The notes beneath the pieces were generated by a model that saw nothing but the letters and a program-made list of their open reading frames with translations, was not told the DNA's origin and did no database searches. From assembly GCF_003425665.1 (NCBI RefSeq), contig NZ_QQRQ01000011.1, positions 1 through 61,189 of the forward strand: a stretch of DNA of 61,189 bases. Reading direction: 5' to 3'. Made by a program: the position numbers and the translations under genes. Origin of the DNA: Evtepia gabavorous (GTDB lineage Bacteria; Bacillota; Clostridia; Oscillospirales; Oscillospiraceae). Numbering within the stretch: the first letter of the stretch is position 1; each line of letters opens with the position of its first letter. Below, one piece after another: positions 38,589 to 48,123 of the stretch.

Positions 38589-40688
38589 TTATGAGCTCAA
38601 ATGACTTCTTCTCTCTTCTCCCCAGGCAATGGCCTGGAGCTTTTGAATAATGGGGGCCTGGTACAGGGCCACCTTGCCCTTTCCTCGTCGCTTCTGCAAG
38701 CGAATCCGAAGGGCGCCCCCCTCCTCGGGACGGAGGGTGACCAGGTCAAAGCTCTCCAGGACCTCCAGGCAAATCATGGTGTGCAGGGTGGACTCCCACA
38801 GGTCCCCCTCCTGGGCCACCTTCCGGGCCAGGCTGGCGGGCACCTCCACCACCTCCCCGTCCCGGTTGGCCAAATAGCGCCACACGGCGGCAAACTCCTC
38901 CCGCTGGGGAATCATCATCCGGGCCTCGCAGGGGGAGAGAGGCTCTCCCCGGCTGTACTTCCGGTACAGGGCCTGCTCATTGAGCTGCTGGGCCGAGTAA
39001 GCCGGGCGCAGGTCCACCAGGTGGAGCTGCACGGAGCGGGAGCCCCGGTACTCGTTGATCTGGGGGTAGAAAGCCACGTCGGCCCGGTCCCCCACGGTGA
39101 GCCCCGACTTGGCCCGGGTGACGGAGAAAAAGATCATGTCCACCGTCCGCCCGTCCCGGCTGGCCCGCATTTTCAGGTGGCGTCCGCCCCCCACGTCGGA
39201 CATGCAGGTGATGGTAACCCCCGACAGGGAAAACACGGGCTTGGGATTGCCCGCCCCGTAGGGCTCCAGCATGGACAGGGCCTCCACCTCCTCCACGGTG
39301 AGCAGGGCGGTGTTCTCAATCTCCCCGTCGATCTGCAGGGTGGAGACCATCTCCTCTCCCCCGGTGTCCTGGCGGACGATCTCCTCCATCCGGGCCCGGA
39401 AGGCGGGGATGTTCTCCTCCTGAATGGTGAAGCCCGCGGCCAGGGCGTGGCCGCCGTAGCCCTCCAGCAGGTCGGCGCACCGCTCCAGGGCGCAAAAGAG
39501 GTTGAACCCGCCGTAGGACCGGCAGGAGCCCTTCCCCTTGCCGTCGTCCTGGAGGCAGATCATAAACACCGGGCAGGCGTACTGCTCGGCCAGGCGGGAG
39601 GCCACGATGCCCACCACCCCCTGGTGCCAGGCCTTGTCCGCCAGCACCAGGCAGTCATACTGCTTCCGGCCGGCCAGCAGGGCCAGGCACTGGTTGAAAA
39701 TCTCCAGCTCCACCGCCTGACGCTGGCGGTTGAGCTCACACAGCTCGTGGGCCAGCAGCTCGGCCTGGCTGTTGTCCTCGGTGAGGATGAGCTCCGCCGC
39801 GGTCACCGCCCGGCCCATCCGGCCGGCGGCGTTGATCCGGGGGGAGAGACAGTAGCCCACGGTGGTGGAGGTGATGGCCCGGTTCAGGGTGCCCGCCTCC
39901 ACCATGAGGGCGTACAGCCCACGGCGGCGGGTTTTTTTCAGGTGGTTCAGGCCCACCCGGACAATGGTGCGGTTCTCCCCCAAAAGCTTCATCACGTCGG
40001 CCACGGTGCCCACGGCGGCCAGGTCGGCGTACTCCTGGAAGAGGGCGCGGTACCGCTTTTCCCCCCCCAGGGCCATCACCAGTTTCAGGGCCACCCCCAC
40101 CCCGGCCAGATCCTTGAAGGGATAGGGGCAGTCCTTCCGGTGGGGGTCCACCACCGCCACGGCGGCGGGAATCTCCTCCTTGCACTCGTGATGGTCGGTG
40201 ATAATCACATCTATGCCCAGGCCGCTGGCGTAGGCCACCTCCTCCACGGCGGTGATGCCGCAGTCCACGGTAATCATCAGGCGCACCCCCTGCCGGGCCA
40301 GTTCCTCCACCGCCTCCCGGTTGACCCCGTAGCCCTCGGACAGGCGGTTGGGGATGTAGTAGCACACGTCACCGCCCTGGGCGCGGAGATAATGGGTGAG
40401 CAGACAGGTGGAGGTGATGCCGTCCACGTCGTAGTCGCCGTAGACTGCGATCTTCTCCCCGTTGCGCAGGGCGCGGCCAATCCGGGCGGTGGCCAGGTCC
40501 ATGTCTTTCATCAGGAAGGGGTCCTGAAGCTGGTCCTCCCCGCTGGAGAGGAGACCCTTGGCCTCTGCCAAGTCGGTCATCCCCCGGGCACAGAGAGTGG
40601 CGGCCACCAGGGTGGGGACCCCCTGCCGTTCCATGGCTTTATAGGCCTCCTGGGACCGCTGTGCGATGTTCCACTGCTGGTATTTCAT
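38589..40688 (-). CDS. recJ: Single-stranded-DNA-specific exonuclease RecJ
   Basis: The 699-residue protein is a 5'-3' exonuclease for recombination and mismatch repair. The DHH domain shows VYGDYDVDGITST, TVDCGITAVEE and VIITDHHE; the DHHA1 domain has the GGHALAAGF motif (glycine-rich) about residue 415. C-terminal OB and extra domains follow (about 460-699), longer than in E. coli, as in Clostridia. GAGGT precedes the ATG by about 8 bases. Together with relA it forms a minus-strand unit. Confidence 0.94.
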   Translation of the reverse strand: MKYQQWNIAQRSQEAYKAMERQGVPTLVAATLCARGMTDLAEAKGLLSSGEDQLQDPFLMKDMDLATARIGRALRNGEKIAVYGDYDVDGITSTCLLTHYLRAQGGDVCYYIPNRLSEGYGVNREAVEELARQGVRLMITVDCGITAVEEVAYASGLGIDVIITDHHECKEEIPAAVAVVDPHRKDCPYPFKDLAGVGVALKLVMALGGEKRYRALFQEYADLAAVGTVADVMKLLGENRTIVRVGLNHLKKTRRRGLYALMVEAGTLNRAITSTTVGYCLSPRINAAGRMGRAVTAAELILTEDNSQAELLAHELCELNRQRQAVELEIFNQCLALLAGRKQYDCLVLADKAWHQGVVGIVASRLAEQYACPVFMICLQDDGKGKGSCRSYGGFNLFCALERCADLLEGYGGHALAAGFTIQEENIPAFRARMEEIVRQDTGGEEMVSTLQIDGEIENTALLTVEEVEALSMLEPYGAGNPKPVFSLSGVTITCMSDVGGGRHLKMRASRDGRTVDMIFFSVTRAKSGLTVGDRADVAFYPQINEYRGSRSVQLHLVDLRPAYSAQQLNEQALYRKYSRGEPLSPCEARMMIPQREEFAAVWRYLANRDGEVVEVPASLARKVAQEGDLWESTLHTMICLEVLESFDLVTLRPEEGGALRIRLQKRRGKGKVALYQAPIIQKLQAIAWGEERRSHLSS

Positions 40689-40790
40689 GATTGGGACCTC
40701 GGTTCGGGAAATTTTCTATCCTTACTTCCGTGCCCCGGCGGGGCGAAGAAAGAAAAAATGCAAATAACAATACATATTACAGGATAACAC

Positions 40791-40828
40791 AAAACCTCCC
40801 TTATCACAAGGGATAAGGGAGGTTTTTT
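40791..40828 (-). terminator. Bidirectional terminator after the LTA-synthase-like pair
   Basis: AAACCTCCCTTATC and its exact complement form a 14-bp stem with a 6-base loop. T-runs follow on both strands. It ends the 44629-to-40903 transcription unit. The remainder of 40689-40902 shows no gene. Confidence 0.9.
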
Positions 40829-40902
40829 CCTCTTTTTCCTGGGAAATCCCGGGGCATTTCCGGTTTTTTCCCTTGCTTTGTGAACTTCTTTCCCCTTCGG
40901 AC

Positions 40903-42687
40903 TCACTCAAACCGGGTCCGGTCATAGGTGGACAGATTCTGGAATTCCTCCATCCGGGCCTGGGCCGCGGGAGAGGGGGTGGGGGTGAGCACGCCGTTCT
41001 CCTCCGCCCAGCCGGTGGTGTGGAGGACGGGGAGGGTGTGGGCGGTCTCCCGCTGGGCCTGCATGTAGGCCGACCCCTCCCAGCCGATGAGCTCAAAGAC
41101 CTCATTCATCAAAAAGCAGGGGGACAGGTCGGGCCCCTGGCCCTGGAAGTCCTGGCCCAGCAGATCCTTGGCGGCCTGGTTGCCCCAGATCATGTACCAG
41201 GTGGAGTAGTAATTGCGGAAGCCCTCCTCCGTGGTGGTGTCCAGGCTGATGCCCATGCCCTCGTAGATCACCCCGTGGTTGCCCATCCAGGGTTTGTGGT
41301 CCCCGTAGAGGAGGAGGACCACCGGCTCGTCCAGGCTGTCCAGGTACTGGGTGAAAGACTTCATGTAGGCCGAGCTGTCCTGGACTAAGTAGAAGTAGTT
41401 GTTCAGGGCGTTGAGGGTGGACTGGGAATAGTCCCCGGTGCAGTAGCTGTCCCCCCAGTAGGTCCTCTCCATGTTGTAGGGACCGTGGCCCTGGTAGGTC
41501 ACATTGAAGGAGAACAGAGGGGCGTCGTTGGTGTTGAAATACTCTGTCAGACGCTGCTGGAGATCGGGGAAGAAGACCTCGTCATAGGCCACGTCCTCCC
41601 CTTCCTCAATGAACTGGTAGTAGTAGTTGTCCGTGAAGAGGTAGTCGTCCAGCCCCAGGTTGGGGTTGACGTGCTTGCGGTCATAGAACCAGTCCCGGCA
41701 GGGGTGGGAGCCGTTGGCGGTGTAGCCCTGGCTCTTCAGGTACCAGGCCACGGAATCGGTCTTGGTCTTAAAATCCCCGTGCTGGTTGCCCCCGGTGAGG
41801 ACAGCCCACTCGGTCTCGGTGGTGCCCCCGGCGAAGATGTCGGTGATGAGGGTGCCGGAATAGCTCTCGGCCTGGAGCTCGTGGAAGTCCCGGTAGACCT
41901 CCGGGGACAGGCCGTCGATGTCGTACAGGGAGAGGTCGGCAAAGGCCTCCATCTGAATGGAGATCAGGTTGACCTTTTTCTCCGGGGGAATGACCCCGTC
42001 GGTATACTGGTTGTAGGTCTGGCGGGCGGCCCGCTCGTCATAGGAACTGGAAGAGGACAGGTAATCCCCCGCGCTGTGGAAAAAGGGATAGACCACCCCC
42101 GTGGCGGCATAGGCCTCCCGCTCGTCCTGGGCATGCTCCCCCGCCAGGGCGGTGTACCGCTGATCGTCGGGGTAAATGTAGTCAAAACAAACCAGGCTCA
42201 CCATCCCCACTGCTGTCAGGGCCAGCAGGCGCAGGGTGGCCTTGGGCCGGCCCCGGCCCAGGAAGAAGAGAACCACTGTGGCAGCCACAATGACTCCGAT
42301 CCACAGGAACATCATAGGGGTCAGCGCCACCTGATATTGGTCAGACATCTGGAGGCCCTCCCGCATGCGGAACAGGTCCTCCCAGAGCATGGGGTCATCC
42401 CGAAACATCACCTTGAAGTAGTTGGCGCCGGTGAGGAGGAAGATCAGCGCCCCCGTCACCAGGCAGGCCAGCCAGGCCTGCCCGGAGGCCAGCCAAATCA
42501 GGCCCAGCAGGAGAAACACCGGCAGGGTGTTCCAGAAAAACAGGGTGGGATTGCCCGCCCAGCTGACTCCGTTCCACCCCGACAGGGCCAGGGAAAAGGC
42601 GCTGATGGACAGCCCCGCCGCCACCAGCAGCAAAAGCGTCAGCACCGCGGAGCGGGGCAAGATTCGTTTGGATTTCTTGGTTTGCAT
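40903..42687 (-). CDS. Sulfatase/LTA-synthase family membrane protein 1
   Basis: The 594-residue protein has about five N-terminal membrane segments (within residues 12-170) and an extracellular sulfatase-fold domain. IFAGGTTETEWAVLTGGN contains the likely catalytic Thr (GGTTETEW); GSHPCRDWFYDRK and LLLYGDHKPWMG (metal-binding Asp-His) follow. Relatives transfer glycerol phosphate from phosphatidylglycerol to build lipoteichoic acid. The start at 42687 (MQTKKSKR) follows AGAGGAG; the frame extends upstream over the neighbouring gene. It lies 20 bases after its paralogue. Confidence 0.88.
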   Translation of the reverse strand: MQTKKSKRILPRSAVLTLLLLVAAGLSISAFSLALSGWNGVSWAGNPTLFFWNTLPVFLLLGLIWLASGQAWLACLVTGALIFLLTGANYFKVMFRDDPMLWEDLFRMREGLQMSDQYQVALTPMMFLWIGVIVAATVVLFFLGRGRPKATLRLLALTAVGMVSLVCFDYIYPDDQRYTALAGEHAQDEREAYAATGVVYPFFHSAGDYLSSSSSYDERAARQTYNQYTDGVIPPEKKVNLISIQMEAFADLSLYDIDGLSPEVYRDFHELQAESYSGTLITDIFAGGTTETEWAVLTGGNQHGDFKTKTDSVAWYLKSQGYTANGSHPCRDWFYDRKHVNPNLGLDDYLFTDNYYYQFIEEGEDVAYDEVFFPDLQQRLTEYFNTNDAPLFSFNVTYQGHGPYNMERTYWGDSYCTGDYSQSTLNALNNYFYLVQDSSAYMKSFTQYLDSLDEPVVLLLYGDHKPWMGNHGVIYEGMGISLDTTTEEGFRNYYSTWYMIWGNQAAKDLLGQDFQGQGPDLSPCFLMNEVFELIGWEGSAYMQAQRETAHTLPVLHTTGWAEENGVLTPTPSPAAQARMEEFQNLSTYDRTRFE

Positions 42688-42706
42688 CGCTTGTTTGTCT
42701 CCTCTT

Positions 42707-44629
42707 TCAGGGGGATTGCTCCGCTGTCCCGTAGTAATTTCCCGCCAGCACCCGGTTGCTGAGGGTGGTGATACGGTTGATCTCCGCCGAGCGCGCCTCA
42801 TCCCCGGCGCCTCCATTCTTGCTGGACCAGTAGGTGGTCCCGTCATACCAGCTGCCGTCGGAGAAGAAGACATACCCTCCCTGGTCCCCCAGACCGTCGT
42901 GGCCGGCCAGGAAGGCTCCGCTGGTATCCAGGCCAAAGAGGTTGGCCACCGTGGGCAGCACGTCCAGGCTGGAGGTCACCTTGTCAATCTGGGTGGGCGC
43001 TAAGTCCGCTGACCAGATGAAAAAGTCGGTGTGTTGGAGCAGATTTCCGTTGTCCACTCCTTTGATCTGCATGTTCAGTTGGTCATCCATCATGTAGTAA
43101 TCATAGTGGTCGGCGTAGAAGATCAGCACCGTGTCCTCCAGCAGGCCCTCCTGGGTCAGGCGGTCCACCAGCTCGCCGATGAACAGATCGGTCTCCATGG
43201 CCCCCGCCACCGCGTAGACATAGTTGCCGTCGGTGCGCTGGGCCGCGGCCTGGGCCTCCTCCGCATGGGCTTGGTAAACACCGTTTTCCTCCCCGTAGGG
43301 GCCGTGGGCGGAGTAGGTGATGACGAAGGAATAGAAGGGGTCCCCCTCGGTCATCTCGTCAAAGCCGTTGATGAGATGGCGGTCCAGCTGGTAGCTCTCC
43401 ATCTGCATGTCGTAGCCCCCATAGTACTTCTCATAGCCCAGATTGGGGTGGATGAGGCCCCGGTCATACACCTGCCCGTCGCTGTTGTGGAAGGAGCGGG
43501 CCGTGTACCCCGCCTGGCGGAAGAGATTGGCCATGGAGTAGGGGAAAGCATTCTCAGTATACACCGAGGTGGAGATGCCCCCGGTGGCCGGCAGCAGGCC
43601 GCTGTTGGTCATAAACTCGGTGTTGAAGGTGCCGGCGGAGATGTAGGCCGGGGTGTAATGGTTGGTAAACACCAGCCCCTCGGACTTCAGCTTGGCCAGG
43701 TTGGGCATGTAGGCCTCCTGGAGCATCCAGGTGTCAATGGCCTCCAGCTGGACCATTATGACGTTTTTCCCCGCCAGCAGGCCGGTATAGGCGTTGTCCT
43801 TCTGGGCGGCCTCATACTCGGCCACATAGTCGTCTATCTGCTGCCGCTCCCCGTCGGTCATGGTGTCTTGGGGGAAGAGCAGCCGCCCCAGGTCCCGGAC
43901 GGTGTACTGATACAGACCGCTGACCATCAGGGCGTTGGTGGTGTCGTTGAACTCATGGTAGGCCATGCGCTGGTTCTCCTCGGGGGAGGTCTCCCAGATC
44001 ATCCGGTCCACCACAGGGAAGTAATGGATGTGGGTGAAGGCCACCAGTCCCGCCCCCACCAGGCAGGCCAGCACCCCGGCCAGCACAGACCCCTTGACGG
44101 GCTTGGGGGGGATGACCTTCAGCAGCCGCCCGGAGATCATCATCAGCAGCACCGCGATGGCCGAACCGGCGATGACCTTCCAGTTGATGGTGATATATGA
44201 GGCGTCCACAAAGCTCCCCGTCCCCCCAAAGGAGAGGGAAGAAAAGGAGAAGAACTTTCGAAAGGCACTCATAAACCCGCTGTGGGTGATGGCCAGCACC
44301 ACAAAGGTCACCAGGGGCACGCACCGGACAAACCACCGGGGCACCTTGGGCAGGAAGAACACCAGCCCCGCGAAAACCAGTGCCCAGCCCAGGGTGAACA
44401 ACCCCGCCGGGAGGTATTTGACCCCCACAATGCCCATGCCCCGGTAGGTAAACCGCAGGGAGAAATCCAGCACCAAATAGGCCAGGAAGAAGGGGATGAT
44501 ATAGAGATAGGGCCGCAGACCGGGCAGGTCCCGGCTGTACAGCCAGTTCCGGGCAAAACACTGCCAGAAAGAGAGGCCCTGCTCCTGGCCGGGCCGATTT
44601 TTGTCCAAAGCTTTGTCTGTCTGTTTCAT
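42707..44629 (-). CDS. Sulfatase/LTA-synthase family membrane protein 2
   Basis: The 640-residue paralogue has five membrane segments (within about 38-220) and an extracellular domain with VQLEAIDTWML, ISAGTFNTEFMTNSG (likely catalytic Thr in AGTFNTEF), SFHNSDGQVYDR and IFYADHYDYYMMDD (metal-binding Asp-His). CAAGGAGG precedes the start. Two such genes in tandem could represent a primase and a synthase, or enzymes for different polyglycerolphosphate-like polymers. Both retain the key residues seen by eye. Confidence 0.88.
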   Translation of the reverse strand: MKQTDKALDKNRPGQEQGLSFWQCFARNWLYSRDLPGLRPYLYIIPFFLAYLVLDFSLRFTYRGMGIVGVKYLPAGLFTLGWALVFAGLVFFLPKVPRWFVRCVPLVTFVVLAITHSGFMSAFRKFFSFSSLSFGGTGSFVDASYITINWKVIAGSAIAVLLMMISGRLLKVIPPKPVKGSVLAGVLACLVGAGLVAFTHIHYFPVVDRMIWETSPEENQRMAYHEFNDTTNALMVSGLYQYTVRDLGRLLFPQDTMTDGERQQIDDYVAEYEAAQKDNAYTGLLAGKNVIMVQLEAIDTWMLQEAYMPNLAKLKSEGLVFTNHYTPAYISAGTFNTEFMTNSGLLPATGGISTSVYTENAFPYSMANLFRQAGYTARSFHNSDGQVYDRGLIHPNLGYEKYYGGYDMQMESYQLDRHLINGFDEMTEGDPFYSFVITYSAHGPYGEENGVYQAHAEEAQAAAQRTDGNYVYAVAGAMETDLFIGELVDRLTQEGLLEDTVLIFYADHYDYYMMDDQLNMQIKGVDNGNLLQHTDFFIWSADLAPTQIDKVTSSLDVLPTVANLFGLDTSGAFLAGHDGLGDQGGYVFFSDGSWYDGTTYWSSKNGGAGDEARSAEINRITTLSNRVLAGNYYGTAEQSP

Positions 44630-44757
44630 GAAAACCTCCTTGCTTGGGCATCAAGGACCCGCCGGGCAGGCCAATAACACCCCGGGGGCGGAAACCGGCA
44701 CGAAGAAACAGCCGGCTCCCACCCCCAGAAAATTTGCTCATTCAGCAGGGACTATTT

Positions 44758-44787
44758 TATTTAGACGCAAATTGTGAAAAAATGCAA
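44758..44787 (-). promoter_or_regulatory. Possible promoter of the LTA-synthase-like pair
   Basis: The minus strand has TTGCAT, 18 bases, TAAATA, in an AT-rich stretch about 130 bases before the first gene of the pair. The -10 is poor. Confidence 0.4.
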
Positions 44788-44819
44788 GAGGAAATCGTTA
44801 ACTTTTTTTTAATTTTTTC

Positions 44820-46250
44820 TCAGAACGCCATCTTTTCCTGGAGATATGCCTTCAACTGGTCAATGGGCAGGCGGACCTGTTCCATGGTGTCCCGGTCCCG
44901 GACGGTGACGCAGTGGTCGGCCGCCTTCTCCCCGTCCCCCACGGTCTCAAAGTCCACGGTGACGCAGTAGGGGGTGCCGATCTCGTCCTGGCGGCGGTAC
45001 CGCTTGCCGATGGAGCCGGCCTCGTCATAGTCCACCATAAAGTCCTTGGCCAGCATCTGCTGGATCTCCTGGGCGGCGGGGCCCAGCTTCTTGGACAGGG
45101 GGAGCACGGCGCACTTGAAGGGCGCCAGGGCGGGGTGGAGGCGGAGCACGGTGCGGACATCGTCCTTGCCGTTCTTGTCCTGGCCCACCACTTCCTCGTC
45201 GTAGGCGTCCACCAGGAAGGCCAGGGTCACCCGGTCGGCCCCCAGGGAGGGCTCAATGACGAAGGGGATGTAATGCTCCCCGGACTCCTGGTCGAAATAG
45301 GTCTGATCCTTGCCAGAGGTGGTCTGGTGGGCGTTCAGATCGTAGTTGGTCCGGGAGGCCACCCCCCACAGCTCACCCCAGCCGAAGGGGAAGGCAAACT
45401 CAAAGTCGGTGGTGGCGTTGGAGTAGTGGGAGAGCTCCTCGGGCTCGTGGTCCCGCAGGCGGAGGTTCTCCTCCCGCATGCCCAGCTCCAGCAGCCACTT
45501 GTGGCAGAAGTCTTTCCAGTAGGCAAACCAGTCCAACTCGCTGCCGGGCTTGCAGAAGAACTCCAGCTCCATCTGCTCAAACTCCCGGGTGCGGAAGGTG
45601 AAGTTGCCGGGAGTGATCTCGTTGCGGAAGGACTTGCCGATCTGGCAGACCCCGAAGGGGAGCTTCTTCCGGGTGGTCCGCTGGACGTTCTGGAAGTTGA
45701 CAAAAATGCCCTGGGCGGTCTCGGGGCGCAGGTAGACGGTGTTCTTGGCGTCCTCGGTGACCCCCTGGAAGGTCTTGAACATCAGGTTAAACTGGCGGAT
45801 ATCGGTCCAGTTGTGGCCCCCGCAGGAGGGGCAGGGGATGTTGTGCTCCTCCACAAATTCCTTCATCTCCGCCTGGCTCAGGGCGTCCACGGACTTGCCC
45901 AGGTCGAAGCCGTTCTCCTCGCACCAGCCCTCGATGACCTTGTCCGCCCGGAACCGCTCCTTGCACTCCTTGCAGTCCATGAGGGGATCGGAGAAGCCCC
46001 CCACGTGACCGGAGGCCACCCACACCTGGGGGTTCATCAGAATGGCGGCATCCAGACCCACGTTGTAGGGGTTTTCCTGGACGAACTTCTTCCACCAGGC
46101 CTTCTTCACGTTGTTCTTCAGCTCCACACCCAGGGGGCCGTAGTCCCAGGTGTTGGCCAAGCCGCCGTAGATTTCGCTGCCGGGGAAGACGAACCCGCGG
46201 CCCTTACACAGGGCCACGACTTTTTCCATGGTCTTTTCGTTGTTTTTCAT
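44820..46250 (-). CDS. glyS: Glycyl-tRNA synthetase, alpha2 type
   Basis: The 476-residue class II enzyme of the single-chain dimeric type attaches glycine to tRNA-Gly. [20 protein letters not shown] and [12 protein letters not shown] open the protein; the class II motifs appear as [17 protein letters not shown] and [10 protein letters not shown] (motif 2), with [12 protein letters not shown] (motif 3). CPSCGGHNW and CKECKERF contribute possible zinc ligands. The C-terminal anticodon-binding domain has [10 protein letters not shown]. The leader carries a T-box. GAAGGAG precedes the start. Confidence 0.96.
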   Translation of the reverse strand: MKNNEKTMEKVVALCKGRGFVFPGSEIYGGLANTWDYGPLGVELKNNVKKAWWKKFVQENPYNVGLDAAILMNPQVWVASGHVGGFSDPLMDCKECKERFRADKVIEGWCEENGFDLGKSVDALSQAEMKEFVEEHNIPCPSCGGHNWTDIRQFNLMFKTFQGVTEDAKNTVYLRPETAQGIFVNFQNVQRTTRKKLPFGVCQIGKSFRNEITPGNFTFRTREFEQMELEFFCKPGSELDWFAYWKDFCHKWLLELGMREENLRLRDHEPEELSHYSNATTDFEFAFPFGWGELWGVASRTNYDLNAHQTTSGKDQTYFDQESGEHYIPFVIEPSLGADRVTLAFLVDAYDEEVVGQDKNGKDDVRTVLRLHPALAPFKCAVLPLSKKLGPAAQEIQQMLAKDFMVDYDEAGSIGKRYRRQDEIGTPYCVTVDFETVGDGEKAADHCVTVRDRDTMEQVRLPIDQLKAYLQEKMAF

Positions 46251-46307
46251 ATCCTGTCAAACTCCTTCGTTTGTAATTTACGGGAAAATGGGGCAGTCTT
46301 TGGGGAC

Positions 46308-46546
46308 AAAAAAACGCCCTGAGCGGAAAGCTCAGGGCGGAGGTTCTCCGTGGTACCACCTGAATTCGGGCCGAAAAAAGAACGCGGCCCGCACTCGAAC
46401 CCGATAACGGCGGGGAACCGGCGGGGCATTGCCTCCCCGCGGCTTACGGGCGCCTTCCCTCCACCACCGCCAGAGCCTTGCACCGTCCGGCTCCTCTCTT
46501 GGGCGGGGAAGTGGGGGTACTCTTCCCGGTCACAGCCTCTTACATC
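46308..46546 (-). promoter_or_regulatory. T-box riboswitch leader of glyS
   Basis: The minus-strand leader contains the T-box sequence AGGTGGTACCACGG (46348-46361) followed by the terminator CGCCCTGAG/CTCAGGGCG with seven T's (46308-46339). The antiterminator region overlaps the 5' side of the terminator. The 5' part shows T-box stem I elements (GGGAAGAGTA, and AGAGAG). Uncharged tRNA-Gly should stabilise the antiterminator and allow glyS transcription. I could not place the specifier codon with certainty. Confidence 0.92.
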
Positions 46547-46551
46547 GGGGT

Positions 46552-46580
46552 ATTCTATCACCTTTTCCCGCCTGCGTCAA
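46552..46580 (-). promoter_or_regulatory. SigA promoter of the glyS T-box leader
   Basis: The minus strand has TTGACG, 17 bases, TAGAAT, with the start expected near 46545, directly at the T-box 5' end. Confidence 0.8.
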
Positions 46581-46791
46581 GGGAGCGCGCCGATTTTTCC
46601 TCTTTCCCCTCTGGCGCCGCCGGTTCTCTCGCCCTTTTTCCACAAGAGAAGGGTTTTTTGTGCATAGTTTTTTGAAAATTTGAGGCAGCCAGGCAAAAAA
46701 TTTGGAAAAACCCCTTGCATTTCCACCGGAAATCCGTCTTAGTTTATATAGGACGTCCTGCCGGACGAAAGAAAAGAAAGGAGAGATTCCT

Positions 46792-48009
46792 ATGAAACCA
46801 ATGCGGCAAATGGTATGCGCCCTGCTGGCGGTCACCTTGCTGATCCCTGCGGCGGCGGCTTCCCCAGGCAGCGGCAACCCTCTATGGGATGTACAGGGCC
46901 ACTGGGCCCAGAAGGAAATTCAGGAGGCAGTGGCCGCCGGGTGGGTAGACGGCTATCCCGATGGCAGCTTCCAGCCGGAAAAGACCATCACCCGGGCGGA
47001 GTTCACCAAGCTCCTGCTGGACGCCATCCATCTGACCCCGGACAGCGAGACGGTGGCTTGGATGACAGAGACCGCAACCACAAAGGATGGCCGGTATTCG
47101 GAAAAAAAGTATGTCCCCATCCTCAACGACATGGACGGCCATTGGCTGACCACCCAGGGCTGGACGGACGCCGCCCTTTACTCCGGCATGGTGGTGCCCG
47201 ATGACTACAACGGCAAAAACTTCCGGCCGGAAAAGGAGATCGCCCGGTACGAAATCGCCCTGATGACCGACCGGGCCCTGGGCCTGGTCTATCCGGCCAA
47301 CCAGTATGCGGGAGAAGACCTCCCCTTCGCGGACAACGCCGAGATTCTGGACTGGATGAAGGGGTATGTCCATGAGGCGGTCCAGGCCGGCATCCTGGAG
47401 GGCTACCCCGACAACACCTTCCGTCCCAACCAGACCTCCACCCGGGCCGAGGCGGTGGTGATGATTCAGCGGATGCTCCATGAGATGGAGCAGGGGCTGA
47501 ATCCGGAGATACATCTTGTGGTGCAGTACGCAGAGGAAGGAACCGTCCTATGGGAAGAGGAGACGGACGAAATTCAGCTCCAAATCGTGGACAACGTGGT
47601 CTATGCCTCCATCAAAGACATCTATGATGTGGAAAGGCGCCTGATAAAAGACCATGGCACCGAGCACACCAATAACCCCCTCTGGAACATCAACGACCCT
47701 TACTCGGAAATGTGGTGGCCCATTCAGCAGATCTATTGCATTAGTATGATCTCCCAGACCTGTGCCTTTTTTGACTACCGCATGGGGGATACTGGGTATG
47801 TCACCGAATCCGGTCTTGCCAGACAGTTTCATACTCCAGCCCGCGCTCTGTATGGAGAAGTGATGATCCCGGTTTGTGATCTCAGTCACCCGGACAGTCA
47901 GCCCCAGGGCAGCTGGTATCAAGATGACTGGCATGGTGCCTGGGATGCTGACACCAATACGTTGACCCTTCTTCTATACTATCATGTTCAGACTTTTGTT
48001 GGAAGCTAA
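46792..48009 (+). CDS. Secreted protein with three N-terminal SLH repeats
   Basis: The 405-residue protein has a signal peptide (MKPMRQMVCA..., cleavage after AAA at about 24). Three SLH repeats occupy about residues 29-225: HWAQKEIQEAVAAGWVDGYP with ITRAEFTKLLLD, a middle copy with DGHWLTTQGWTDAALYSGMV, and YVHEAVQAGILEGYPDNTF with STRAEAVVMIQRML. The C-terminal 170 residues are not recognised. AAAGGAG precedes the ATG at 46792. It would be held on the wall through its N-terminus, opposite to the 8103 protein. Confidence 0.87.
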   Translation: MKPMRQMVCALLAVTLLIPAAAASPGSGNPLWDVQGHWAQKEIQEAVAAGWVDGYPDGSFQPEKTITRAEFTKLLLDAIHLTPDSETVAWMTETATTKDGRYSEKKYVPILNDMDGHWLTTQGWTDAALYSGMVVPDDYNGKNFRPEKEIARYEIALMTDRALGLVYPANQYAGEDLPFADNAEILDWMKGYVHEAVQAGILEGYPDNTFRPNQTSTRAEAVVMIQRMLHEMEQGLNPEIHLVVQYAEEGTVLWEEETDEIQLQIVDNVVYASIKDIYDVERRLIKDHGTEHTNNPLWNINDPYSEMWWPIQQIYCISMISQTCAFFDYRMGDTGYVTESGLARQFHTPARALYGEVMIPVCDLSHPDSQPQGSWYQDDWHGAWDADTNTLTLLLYYHVQTFVGS

Positions 48010-48041
48010 CGAATCCCTATGTTCTGTATGCTGAAAAAATG

Positions 48042-48081
48042 CCACCTGGGGCGGCCCTGATCAAAGGGCCGCCCCAGGTGG
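48042..48081 (-). terminator. Bidirectional terminator between the SLH gene and htrA
   Basis: CCACCTGGGGCGGCCC and its exact complement form a 16-bp stem with an 8-base loop. CATTTTTTC follows on the minus strand (serving htrA) and TTTGG on the plus strand. Confidence 0.88.
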
Positions 48082-48123
48082 TTTGGTGATGCTATTTTGT
48101 TGTTGAACACACAATGTATAGAA

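Noticed and set aside
36863-40787. Very long plus-strand frames opposite relA and recJ
   Set aside because: Same compositional artefact; both minus-strand genes are complete and carry their family motifs.
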